Shown piece after piece: positions 16,346 through 24,089 of a stretch of 64,000 nucleotides of DNA. The notes below the pieces were generated by a model that did no database searches, was not told the DNA's origin, and saw only the letters and a program-made list of their open reading frames with translations. This stretch comes from an uncultured Paraprevotella sp. (GTDB taxonomy: Bacteria; Bacteroidota; Bacteroidia; Bacteroidales; Bacteroidaceae): the NCBI GenBank assembly GCA_900548345.1, contig URKA01000001.1, forward strand, positions 62,001-126,000, in the 5' to 3' direction. Made by a program: the position numbers and the translations under genes. The stretch's first letter is position 1. Every line of letters begins with the position of its first letter.

Positions 16346-17454
16346 TTAAGTTCCCGCCCGCACAATTCCAATGCGGCAGCCACCGTATCATCCATGTCGG
16401 CGTAGGTATATTGCGCTAACCGACCGCCAAAGAGCACATTCCCTTCCTCAGCGGCAAGCGCCTGGTATTGTCTGAAAAGAGCAGAATTGCGCTCGTCATT
16501 TACCGGATAATAAGGCTCTTTTCCCGGCGAGAAAGCATCCGGAAACTCGTAGGTGACAGCCGTCACGGGCTGGGTGCCGTATTCAAAATGCTTATGCTCT
16601 ATCACACGGGTATAAGGCACTTCCCTCTCCGTATAGTTGACAACGGCATTGCCTTGGAAATCCTCCATCTCCAGCACCTGATGGTCAAAACGCAGGCTAC
16701 GGTATTCCAGCCGGCCGCACCGGTAACCGAAGAACTCGTCGATGCATCCCGTGAACAGGAGCTTGCCGGCCAACGCGTCCCACGACTCGCGTGCCTTGAA
16801 ATAATCGGCGCCAAGACGCACTTCCGTGCCTTCAAGCAACGCGTCAACCAACACATTATACCCTCCTTTGGGAATTCCCTGGTAGGCATCATTGAAGTAA
16901 TTGTTGTCGTAGACAAACCTGAACGGAACCCGCTTGATGATAAAGGCGGGAAGTTCCGTTGCCGGACGCCCCCATTGTTTTTCCGTATAGCCTTTGATAA
17001 GCCGGGTATATATATCCTCTCCGCACAGTTTCAAAGCCTGTTCTTCCAGATTGGCCGGTTCGGCAATATGTCCGTATGCCTTGCGCTGCTCCGCAATCCG
17101 GGCTTTAGCCTCCGCCGGTGTCTTCACGCCCCACAACTGGTAAAAAGTATTCATGTTGAACGGCAGGTTGTACAACTTGCCGCCATAACACGCCAAAGGG
17201 GAATTGGTGAAACGGTTGAACTCCGCCAGACCGTTCACATAATCCCACACCGCACGATTGTCGGTATGAAAAATATGCGCACCATACTTATGCACATGAA
17301 TCCCCTCCACATCCTCGCAATAGATATTGCCGCCACAATGGGCACGCTTGTCTATCACCAGGCACCGCTTGCCCGCACAGCGGGCTTCATGGGCGAAAAC
17401 GGCCCCGAACAGACCGGCGCCCACTACCAGATAATCATATTCTTTCTTACGCAT
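16342..17454 (-). CDS. glf: UDP-galactopyranose mutase
   Basis: A 370-residue FAD enzyme that interconverts UDP-galactopyranose and UDP-galactofuranose, the donor for Galf-containing glycans. The N-terminus has YDYLVVGAGLFGAVFAHEA (FAD-binding GxGxxG) and VIDKRAHCGGNIY. Further family hallmarks are HKYGAHIFHTDN near residue 60, FTNSPLACYGGKLYNLPFNM near 85, GYTEKQWGRPATELP near 157 and FGGRLAQYTYADMD near the C-terminus. The length matches bacterial Glf. The start at 17454 leaves an 8-bp gap to the acyltransferase stop; a longer open frame enters that gene. Together with the GlfT-like transferase downstream, it indicates galactofuranose in this strain's surface glycan. Confidence 0.96.
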   Translation of the reverse strand: MRKKEYDYLVVGAGLFGAVFAHEARCAGKRCLVIDKRAHCGGNIYCEDVEGIHVHKYGAHIFHTDNRAVWDYVNGLAEFNRFTNSPLACYGGKLYNLPFNMNTFYQLWGVKTPAEAKARIAEQRKAYGHIAEPANLEEQALKLCGEDIYTRLIKGYTEKQWGRPATELPAFIIKRVPFRFVYDNNYFNDAYQGIPKGGYNVLVDALLEGTEVRLGADYFKARESWDALAGKLLFTGCIDEFFGYRCGRLEYRSLRFDHQVLEMEDFQGNAVVNYTEREVPYTRVIEHKHFEYGTQPVTAVTYEFPDAFSPGKEPYYPVNDERNSALFRQYQALAAEEGNVLFGGRLAQYTYADMDDTVAAALELCGRELK

Positions 17455-17462
17455 AACTTTCT

Positions 17463-18401
17463 TCAATTCGTCTTCGCGTGCTTCTGACGTGCAAGCCATT
17501 CCTCCTTGGTACGCTTCCAGCGTTTGTGGGTCCACAACCAGTATTGGGGATGCTCGCGAATCATCTTCTCCAGCATTTGCATGAACCGGGCTGTCATATC
17601 GTAGTCCGTGACCGTCTCACGGGGATATTCCATCGGCTTGAAGGTACACTCGTAATATCCGCGGCGCGGACGTGTGACTTCGGCAAAGAAATATTCGGCC
17701 TTCACCTGCCGCCCAATCTGCTCGGCACCCGTAAACACGGCCGTATCACGATGCAGAAAAGGCACGAAAAAGTGCATGGCCTCCCACTTAGGCAACTGGT
17801 CGGAAATGAACCCGACCACCACAGGCCGCCCTTCCTTTTTCAACCCGACAATCCTACGTAAAGTGGACTTCATGGGGATGCACTCGCCGCCGAAATGATT
17901 GCGCAGCCGCAGAAAAAAACGGTCCATCGCCTTGTTGTACAACGGATGATATATCTGCGTGCAAAGAACCTCCGGACTTACCCAATAAGGCAACGACGCT
18001 ATCCACTCCCAGTTACCATAATGCCCTAAAAAGACGAACACGAAATGGTTCCCGCTCTTCCTGCAAGCCTCTTCCACCAGCTCCGCACCGTGGAACACCA
18101 TGTGTTTTCTCATCGTCTTCGGAGAGATACTGGTCAGTTTCACCGTTTCCACAAAACAGTCACACAAGTAATGATAGAACTTCTTCTCTATACTCCGAAT
18201 CTCCTCCACCGTCTTCTCTGGAAACGATTTCGTTAGGTTCTCTCTCACCACCTCCCGGCGATAACGGGCCCAATAGTACACAGGAACAAAAAACAGGTCG
18301 GAAAGAATGTACAAAAGGCGTAAGGGAAGCAAAGAGAACAAGTAGCTCACTCCGAAAATCATATAATACCTGAAAGTAATCCGTTTGTCTTGGTGTCCCA
18401 T
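17463..18401 (-). CDS. LpxL/HtrB-family lipid A acyltransferase
   Basis: A 312-residue membrane-anchored acyltransferase. After a hydrophobic N-terminal segment (FGVSYLFSLLPLRLLYILSD) come the catalytic FLGHYGNWEWIAS (HxxxxE-type site) near residue 125 and GRPVVVGFISDQ near 188. The C-terminus has WLWTHKRWK, a hallmark of late lipid A acyltransferases. It would add a secondary fatty acyl chain to lipid A or a related lipid. The frame is open to an ATG at 18488, but the predicted promoter places transcription start near 18483, so the ATG at 18401 (or at 18428) is more likely. It is the first gene of the seven-gene leftward LPS operon. Confidence 0.9.
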   Translation of the reverse strand: MGHQDKRITFRYYMIFGVSYLFSLLPLRLLYILSDLFFVPVYYWARYRREVVRENLTKSFPEKTVEEIRSIEKKFYHYLCDCFVETVKLTSISPKTMRKHMVFHGAELVEEACRKSGNHFVFVFLGHYGNWEWIASLPYWVSPEVLCTQIYHPLYNKAMDRFFLRLRNHFGGECIPMKSTLRRIVGLKKEGRPVVVGFISDQLPKWEAMHFFVPFLHRDTAVFTGAEQIGRQVKAEYFFAEVTRPRRGYYECTFKPMEYPRETVTDYDMTARFMQMLEKMIREHPQYWLWTHKRWKRTKEEWLARQKHAKTN

Positions 18402-18489
18402 ATATGTATGATGTCTTTCCACGGACATTCGGGGGAGTTTCCCTGCTTCCGGCCTCCATCCAATCCGCTCCAATAAATATAAACCCATG

Positions 18490-18520
18490 CAAAACTAAAC
18501 AAACTTTTTTTAAACGGCAA
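18490..18520 (-). promoter_or_regulatory. Promoter of the LPS operon
   Basis: On the minus strand, TTG (18520-18518), a 20-bp spacer and TAGTTTTG (18497-18490) fit the Bacteroidota consensus. Initiation near 18483 gives a leader of about 80 nt to the acyltransferase ATG at 18401 and argues against starts further upstream. Confidence 0.72.
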
Positions 18521-18630
18521 TAAAAGCGGTATAAAAAACCGCCCGCTTTCCTTATTATATAATAATATATAGAGAACGAATGCCTCATAAGACCGTATTC
18601 ATTTCCGATGCGGACCTGCCGGGAACTATA

Positions 18631-18710
18631 AATAAAAGTTTTATTTTTGAAAACAGAAATTTCAGTTTCAAAAACAAAAGTTTTATTTTTAAAACCAAAA
18701 CTTTTATTCC
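18631..18710. repeat. AT-rich 18-bp-period tandem repeat (locus 1)
   Basis: Imperfect copies of aaaagttttatttttgaa, spaced at about 18 bp, lie between the LPS operon promoter and pdxB. The same unit recurs at 58641-58725 after the Na/Pi transporter gene. No gene is visible in it. Read in one minus-strand frame it would repeat FKNKSF, but there is no start or function to support translation. Confidence 0.6.
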
Positions 18711-18735
18711 AAGAATATAACACGTGCGGTTTAAG

Positions 18736-18765
18736 TTGTACATTGCGCGCAAAATAGTATCTTTG
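18736..18765 (+). promoter_or_regulatory. pdxB promoter, predicting a leaderless mRNA
   Basis: TTG at 18736-18738, a 19-bp spacer and TATCTTTG at 18758-18765. The pdxB ATG is at 18770, only 4 bp after the -7 box, so the transcript would begin at or beside the start codon. Confidence 0.75.
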
Positions 18766-18769
18766 CAGC

Positions 18770-19816
18770 ATGAAAGTAATTGTCGACAATAAAATCCCTT
18801 TCATCAGGGATGCTTTGGAACGACTGGTCGATGAAGTCATCTACAAACCGGGAGCCGAAATCTGCCGCGAGGACGTACGCGATGCCGACGCCCTTATCGT
18901 GCGCACCCGCACAAATTGTAATGCGGAACTGCTGGAAGGCAGCAAAGTATCTTTCATCGCCACCGCCACCATAGGCTACGACCATCTGGACACCGCCTAC
19001 CTGAGCCAGGCCGGAATCGCATGGGCCAACTGCCCCGGATGCAACGCCAACTCTGTCGGACAATACATCAGGTCGTGCATGCTCCTGCTGGAGAAAGAAA
19101 AAGGCTATGACCTTTCCCGCACCACCGTAGGCATCGTGGGCGTAGGCCACGTGGGACAAGCCGTCATCCGGGCCATCGAACCATTAGGGGTGCATATCCT
19201 GCAAAACGACCCGCCCGTAAAGGAGCAGCTCATGCTGTCGGGACTTCCAACTGGACATCTTAAAGAGTTGAACGAGCTGCAAAAACACTGCGACATCATC
19301 TCCTTCCACACACCGCTTACCCGCTCAGGGCACTTCCCCACCTACCATCTGGCCGACAAGACCTTCTTCGACGGACTTGAAAAGCACCCCGTCATCATCA
19401 ATACCGGCCGCGGACCGGTGGCAGACGACGATGCACTCTACGAGGCACTGCTGGACGGACGCGTGAAAGACGCCATCATCGACACTTGGGAAAACGAACC
19501 TCAAATCAGCCTTCCCCTCCTGCAACGCGCCTACATCGGCACCCCGCATATCGCAGGATATTCGGCCGACGGGAAAGCCAATGCCACACGCATGGCCCTG
19601 ACAGCATTCTGCCGACACTTCGGACTGCCCGCCACGTTCGAAATCAATGTTCCCCGACTGCCATCCGGCACGGCACCCGACCCTCATCTGCCTGAAAAAG
19701 AACTGGCATTGGCTTTATACAACCCCCATTCCGACAGCGAAAAACTGAAATCCCACCCCGAACGGTTCGAGGAATTTCGCGGAAACTACCCCGTCAGGAG
19801 GGAGACCTTGGAGTGA
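18770..19816 (+). CDS. pdxB: 4-phosphoerythronate dehydrogenase
   Basis: A 348-residue D-2-hydroxyacid dehydrogenase that oxidises 4-phosphoerythronate in the DXP-dependent route to pyridoxal phosphate. It starts MKVIVDNKIPFIRDALERL, as in PdxB. It has ATIGYDHLDTAYL near residue 68, the NAD-binding GIVGVGHVGQAV near residue 121, and INTGRGPVADDDALYEAL near 210, with the catalytic Arg in RTRT/GRGP segments and the C-terminal HIAGYSADGKA histidine site near 260. The length is slightly short of enterobacterial PdxB (about 380), because the C-terminal dimerisation part is reduced. The promoter lies directly against the ATG. Confidence 0.94.
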   Translation: MKVIVDNKIPFIRDALERLVDEVIYKPGAEICREDVRDADALIVRTRTNCNAELLEGSKVSFIATATIGYDHLDTAYLSQAGIAWANCPGCNANSVGQYIRSCMLLLEKEKGYDLSRTTVGIVGVGHVGQAVIRAIEPLGVHILQNDPPVKEQLMLSGLPTGHLKELNELQKHCDIISFHTPLTRSGHFPTYHLADKTFFDGLEKHPVIINTGRGPVADDDALYEALLDGRVKDAIIDTWENEPQISLPLLQRAYIGTPHIAGYSADGKANATRMALTAFCRHFGLPATFEINVPRLPSGTAPDPHLPEKELALALYNPHSDSEKLKSHPERFEEFRGNYPVRRETLE

Positions 19817-19895
19817 TTCTCACAAAATCAGCCTTATTTTTATGCACATTTGATATGCCATTGTGCAAAAAACGGCATTTTATTTACTCATTCCC

Positions 19896-19926
19896 TTGCA
19901 TAAGTGAGAAAAAAGAAGTTCCTTTG
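19896..19926 (+). promoter_or_regulatory. Promoter of the acpP-fabF-rnc operon
   Basis: TTG at 19896-19898, a 20-bp spacer and TTCCTTTG at 19919-19926 (one mismatch to TAnnTTTG). acpP starts at 19978, leaving a leader of about 45 nt. Confidence 0.6.
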
Positions 19927-19977
19927 CACCGAGATTTACAAATTGAATATATTTAATCATTATTAAAAATCACAATT

Positions 19978-20214
19978 ATGTCTGAAATTGAATCTAAAGT
20001 AAAAGCTATTATCGTTGATAAATTGGGTGTTGATGAAGCTGATGTCGTAGCAACCGCAAGTTTTACTAACGATCTGGGTGCCGACTCATTGGATACTGTA
20101 GAACTGATTATGGAGTTCGAGAAGGAATTCGGTATCAACATTCCTGACGACCAGGCTGAAAAAATCGCGACTGTAGGCGACGCTATCAGCTATATCGAAG
20201 CTAACGCGAAATAA
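19978..20214 (+). CDS. acpP: Acyl carrier protein
   Basis: A 78-residue acidic protein with the phosphopantetheine attachment site [14 protein letters not shown], where Ser37 receives the prosthetic group. It carries growing acyl chains in type II fatty acid synthesis in the cytoplasm and also supplies lipid A acyltransferases. Length and four-helix pattern are typical. It lies 18 bp before fabF, the usual arrangement. Codon use is highly biased toward optimal codons, as expected for an abundant protein. Confidence 0.98.
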   Translation: MSEIESKVKAIIVDKLGVDEADVVATASFTNDLGADSLDTVELIMEFEKEFGINIPDDQAEKIATVGDAISYIEANAK

Positions 20215-20232
20215 TTTATCCGAAAACAAATA

Positions 20233-21498
20233 ATGGAATTAAAAAGAGTTGTTGTAACAGGACTGGGTGCGGTTACTCCATTGGGCAATACAGCCGAGGA
20301 AACTTGGAAGAACATGGTTGCGGGAGTAAGCGGTGCAGGCCCTATTACACATTTTGACGCTTCCAAATTCAAGACTCAGTTCGCTTGCGAGGTGAAGAAC
20401 TTCAACGTGAGCGACTACATCGACCGCAAAGAGGCACGCAAGATGGACTTGTATACACAATACGCCATCGCAGCTGCCAAAATGGCTGTCGAAGACAGTC
20501 AGATGAATCTGGAAACCATAGACAAGGACAACATCGGCGTAGTGTTCGGTGTGGGTATCGGCGGTCTTCACACCTTCGAGGAAGAAGCCGGCTCATACGC
20601 GCTTACCGGCAAGGAACTGGGACCGAAATACAGCCCGTTCTTCATCCCCAAGATGATTGCCGACATCGCAAGCGGACACATTTCCATCATGTATGGATTC
20701 CATGGCCCCAACTACACCACGACATCCGCATGCGCCTCTTCCACCAATGCACTGGCCGACGCTTTCAACCTGATTCGTTTGGGTAAGGCAAGCGTCATTG
20801 TCAGCGGCGGCGCGGAAGCATCCGTATTCCCGGCCGGTGTGGGCGGTTTCAACGCCATGAAAGCCCTGTCCACACGCAATGATGACCCTGAACATGCATC
20901 ACGTCCGTTCAGTGCCAGCCGCGACGGCTTCGTAATCGGAGAAGGTGCCGGCTGCCTGATTCTTGAGGAACTGGAGCATGCCAAGGCACGCGGTGCAAAG
21001 ATTTACGCCGAAATGGTGGGTGAAGGCATGTCTGCCGATGCACACCATATCACAGCTTCGCATCCCGAAGGACTCGGCGCAAAATTAGTGATGCAGAGAG
21101 CACTCGAAGATGCGGAAATGGCACCAGAAGAAATCGACTACATCAATGTACACGGTACATCAACCCATGTAGGAGACCTCTCTGAGGCAAAAGCTATCAA
21201 AGAAGTGTTTGGCAAGCATGCATACGAACTGAACATCAGTTCAACCAAATCCATGACCGGCCACTTGTTGGGTGCAACCGGAGCCGTGGAGGCATTGGCT
21301 TGCGTCATGAGCGTAAACCAGGACATCGTTCCGCCGACCATCAACCATGAGGAAGATGACAAGGACGAAGAACTGGACTACGATTTGAACTTCACTTTCA
21401 ACAAGGCACAACACCGCACCGTACGCGCAGCTCTGAGCAACACTTTCGGCTTCGGCGGTCACAATGCTTGTGTAATCTTTAAGAAGTACACCGAATAA
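20233..21498 (+). CDS. fabF: Beta-ketoacyl-[acyl-carrier-protein] synthase II
   Basis: A 421-residue condensing enzyme that elongates acyl-ACP with malonyl-ACP. It has the active-site cysteine in TTSACASSTNAL (Cys167) and catalytic histidines in INVHGTSTHVGD near 307 and SMTGHLLGATGAVEAL near 344. The C-terminal SNTFGFGGHNACVIF is also diagnostic. Length fits FabF. It is sandwiched between acpP and rnc in one operon; the rnc start is 4 bp past its stop. Confidence 0.97.
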   Translation: MELKRVVVTGLGAVTPLGNTAEETWKNMVAGVSGAGPITHFDASKFKTQFACEVKNFNVSDYIDRKEARKMDLYTQYAIAAAKMAVEDSQMNLETIDKDNIGVVFGVGIGGLHTFEEEAGSYALTGKELGPKYSPFFIPKMIADIASGHISIMYGFHGPNYTTTSACASSTNALADAFNLIRLGKASVIVSGGAEASVFPAGVGGFNAMKALSTRNDDPEHASRPFSASRDGFVIGEGAGCLILEELEHAKARGAKIYAEMVGEGMSADAHHITASHPEGLGAKLVMQRALEDAEMAPEEIDYINVHGTSTHVGDLSEAKAIKEVFGKHAYELNISSTKSMTGHLLGATGAVEALACVMSVNQDIVPPTINHEEDDKDEELDYDLNFTFNKAQHRTVRAALSNTFGFGGHNACVIFKKYTE

Positions 21499-21502
21499 GA
21501 CA

Positions 21503-22468
21503 GTGTTTCACAAAGATATTATAGAAAGAATAAAGCTCCCTTTCCGAAAGAACAAGGAGCTTTATTCTTCTTTTCACAGAATATTGGGATTCTATCCCAT
21601 ACATATACAATACTACGAACAAGCCCTTCACCACAAATCCTCATCTTTTAAAAAAGGAGGAAACTGGGTGAACAACGAACGGCTTGAGTTCTTGGGCGAC
21701 GCCATCCTTGATGCCGTGGTCGGGGACATCGTGTTCCGTCACTTCCAGGGAAAGCGCGAAGGATTCCTGACCAATACCCGCAGCAAAGTCGTCCAGCGGG
21801 AAACATTGAACAAACTGGCCGTAGAAATCGGACTGGACAAACTGATTATCTCTACCACAAGGAATTCTTCACACAACAGCTACATGTGCGGGAATGCGTT
21901 CGAAGCCTTGATTGGAGCCATCTATCTGGACCGTGGTTACGATTACTGTATGCGCTTCATCGGCAAACGCATCATGAAACAACTGATTAATATAGACAAA
22001 CTGGCCTATAAGGAAGTCAACTTCAAGAGCAAACTGATAGAATGGGGACAGAAAAACCATGTGGAAGTCTCGTTCAGACTGATAGAAGAAGGAAAGGAAG
22101 GAAGTAGCACGCCTGTTTTTGTCTCACAAATATTCATCGAAGACATCCCCTGTTGCACCGGCAAAGGATATTCCAAGAAAGAAAGTCAGCAACTGGCCGC
22201 CAAAGACACGCTGGAACAGTTGAAAAAGTCACCGACACTTAAAAGTTCCATCTTTGACAACAAACAACAAAAAGAATGTGCCATGAACCTGACGGACGAA
22301 ACCAAGGATGAAATGACAGACCAGACAACAGTTTCGCCTACCGCTTCAATCACCATCGGAGAAACAGAATTCAACCTGCCGGACATCAGCATATCGCTCA
22401 AAGCCCCCGACAAGGAAGCCATCATCTCTGCCGCCGAAACCGCCGCTTTTCAGGAACAACCACTGTAA
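21503..22468 (+). CDS. rnc: Ribonuclease III with extended C-terminus
   Basis: A 321-residue double-strand-specific endoribonuclease for rRNA and mRNA processing. The catalytic signature NERLEFLGDAILDAVVGDIV is near residue 57, and a second acidic site is in GNAFEALIGAIYLDRGYD near 132. A double-stranded RNA-binding domain covers about 170-240. A further 80 residues, rich in Asp, Glu, Ser and Thr, follow and are absent from the roughly 225-residue E. coli enzyme. The start is a GTG 4 bp after fabF, with no closer ATG before the conserved region. Coupled with acpP-fabF as in many Bacteroidales. Confidence 0.94.
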   Translation: MFHKDIIERIKLPFRKNKELYSSFHRILGFYPIHIQYYEQALHHKSSSFKKGGNWVNNERLEFLGDAILDAVVGDIVFRHFQGKREGFLTNTRSKVVQRETLNKLAVEIGLDKLIISTTRNSSHNSYMCGNAFEALIGAIYLDRGYDYCMRFIGKRIMKQLINIDKLAYKEVNFKSKLIEWGQKNHVEVSFRLIEEGKEGSSTPVFVSQIFIEDIPCCTGKGYSKKESQQLAAKDTLEQLKKSPTLKSSIFDNKQQKECAMNLTDETKDEMTDQTTVSPTASITIGETEFNLPDISISLKAPDKEAIISAAETAAFQEQPL

Positions 22469-22527
22469 AGCCTGCCTTGGCATACCTTAAAAACTGTATA
22501 AAGTTCGATATTCTGCCAACTTTAGGC

Positions 22528-22535
22528 TATTTTTG
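22528..22535 (+). promoter_or_regulatory. -7 element upstream of the GH3-family gene
   Basis: TATTTTTG fits TAnnTTTG and lies 33 bp before the ATG at 22569. The -33 region is weak (GTTCG at 22503-22507). Confidence 0.5.
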
Positions 22536-22568
22536 CAGAGAGATTAAACAAAATCTGCGAAAACAAAT

Positions 22569-24074
22569 ATGAACCAGACAAAACTTATCAGCAATTATTT
22601 CTTCTTCAGACGAAAGGATATATCCCGATACGACACACATGCAGAAGAATTGCAAATGAAAGTTCTGCGCCGCCTGACACAAAAAGCCCGACACACAGAA
22701 TGGGGAGAATCCCATCAATTCGCACACATAAAAGACTACGAATCATTTGCCGGCTCCTCACCGATAAACACCTACGAAGAGCTTAAAGGATACATAGACC
22801 GCATGCGGCACGGCGAAAAAGACATCCTTTGGCCGGGACGCACATATTGGTATGCCAAGTCTTCCGGAACAACCAACGACAAGAGCAAATTCATACCCGT
22901 CACCCGGACCTGTCTGAAGGATACCCACTACCGTGGCGGAACGGACGCAGTCGCACTCTATCTGGGCAACAACCCGTCAAGCCGCATGTTCAGCGGGAAA
23001 GCCCTGATACTCGGTGGCAGCCACGCACCGAACTACAACCTTGCACACAGTCTGGTAGGCGACCTTAGCGCCATCCTCATCGAGAATGTCAGCGCATTCG
23101 TCAACCATTACCGCACACCGTCCAAGGAAATCGCATTGTTGGGCAACTTCGAGGAGAAACGCAACAGAATCGCTCAGGTTGCCATCCACGAAAACATCAC
23201 CAATCTGAGTGGCGTACCCTCATGGATGCTGTCGGTGCTGACACGCGTAATGGAAATATCCGGCAAGAAGACACTGAATGAGGTATGGCCCGACCTGGAA
23301 GTGTTCTTCCACGGAGGAGTGGCCTTCACCCCCTATCGCGAACAATACAGGCAACTCATCACAGGGCAATCCATGCACTACATGGAAACATACAATGCCA
23401 GCGAAGGCTTTTTCGGACTACAGTCGGATTTACAGGACAAAGCCATGATGCTGATGATTGACTACGGAGTGTTCTATGAATTCATCCCTATGGAAGAATT
23501 GGGCAAGGAGAATCCGCACATCGTACCCTTATGGGGTGTCGAAACCGGAAAGAACTACGCCATGGTCATCAGTGCATCCAACGGACTGTGGAGATACATG
23601 ATAGGAGATACGGTAAAATTCACAGAAAAGAACCCTTATAAGTTCATCATCACCGGACGCACCAAATCTTTCATCAACGCCTTCGGCGAAGAACTGATTA
23701 TAGATAATGCCGAGAACGGACTCAAGGCTGCATGTGAAGCCACAGGAGCACAGGTATCGGAATATACCGCCGCACCTGTCTACATGGACGAACAGGGCAA
23801 ATGCAGGCACCAATGGGTCATAGAGTTCGCAAAGGAACCGTCCTCACTCGAGACGTTCACCACGGTGCTGGACAACACCTTGCAGACAATCAACTCCGAC
23901 TATGAGGCCAAACGTTTTAAAGACATTACCTTGCAGCAACTGGAAATCATTCCGGCACGTAAAGGACTCTTCAACGACTGGCTGAAAATCCACGGCAAAT
24001 ACGGCGGACAGCACAAGATTCCGCGCCTGAGCAATACACGTACCTACATTGACGAAATCATATCCTTAAACTAA
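22569..24074 (+). CDS. GH3 family acyl-acid-amido synthetase-like protein
   Basis: A 501-residue protein of the GH3 (auxin-responsive promoter) family within the ANL adenylating superfamily. In plants these conjugate acids with amino acids. The bacterial substrate is unknown. Recognisable parts are YWYAKSSGTTNDKSKFIPVT near residue 93 (the ATP/AMP loop), MHYMETYNASEGFFGLQSD near 270, NGLWRYMIGDTVKF near 338, and FIITGRTKSFINAFGEELI near 360. These cover the usual three ATP-binding motifs, so the enzyme looks active. It is followed after 15 bp by a lipoprotein gene in the same direction, likely co-transcribed. Confidence 0.9.
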   Translation: MNQTKLISNYFFFRRKDISRYDTHAEELQMKVLRRLTQKARHTEWGESHQFAHIKDYESFAGSSPINTYEELKGYIDRMRHGEKDILWPGRTYWYAKSSGTTNDKSKFIPVTRTCLKDTHYRGGTDAVALYLGNNPSSRMFSGKALILGGSHAPNYNLAHSLVGDLSAILIENVSAFVNHYRTPSKEIALLGNFEEKRNRIAQVAIHENITNLSGVPSWMLSVLTRVMEISGKKTLNEVWPDLEVFFHGGVAFTPYREQYRQLITGQSMHYMETYNASEGFFGLQSDLQDKAMMLMIDYGVFYEFIPMEELGKENPHIVPLWGVETGKNYAMVISASNGLWRYMIGDTVKFTEKNPYKFIITGRTKSFINAFGEELIIDNAENGLKAACEATGAQVSEYTAAPVYMDEQGKCRHQWVIEFAKEPSSLETFTTVLDNTLQTINSDYEAKRFKDITLQQLEIIPARKGLFNDWLKIHGKYGGQHKIPRLSNTRTYIDEIISLN

Positions 24075-24089
24075 AATCCCATCCGGCAC

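Noticed and set aside
18402..18488. Longer start of the acyltransferase at 18488
   Set aside because: The predicted transcription start near 18483 lies downstream of that ATG.
18631..18710. Tandem repeats considered as a CRISPR array
   Set aside because: Units are AT-rich, imperfect and contiguous without unique spacers; no cas genes are near.
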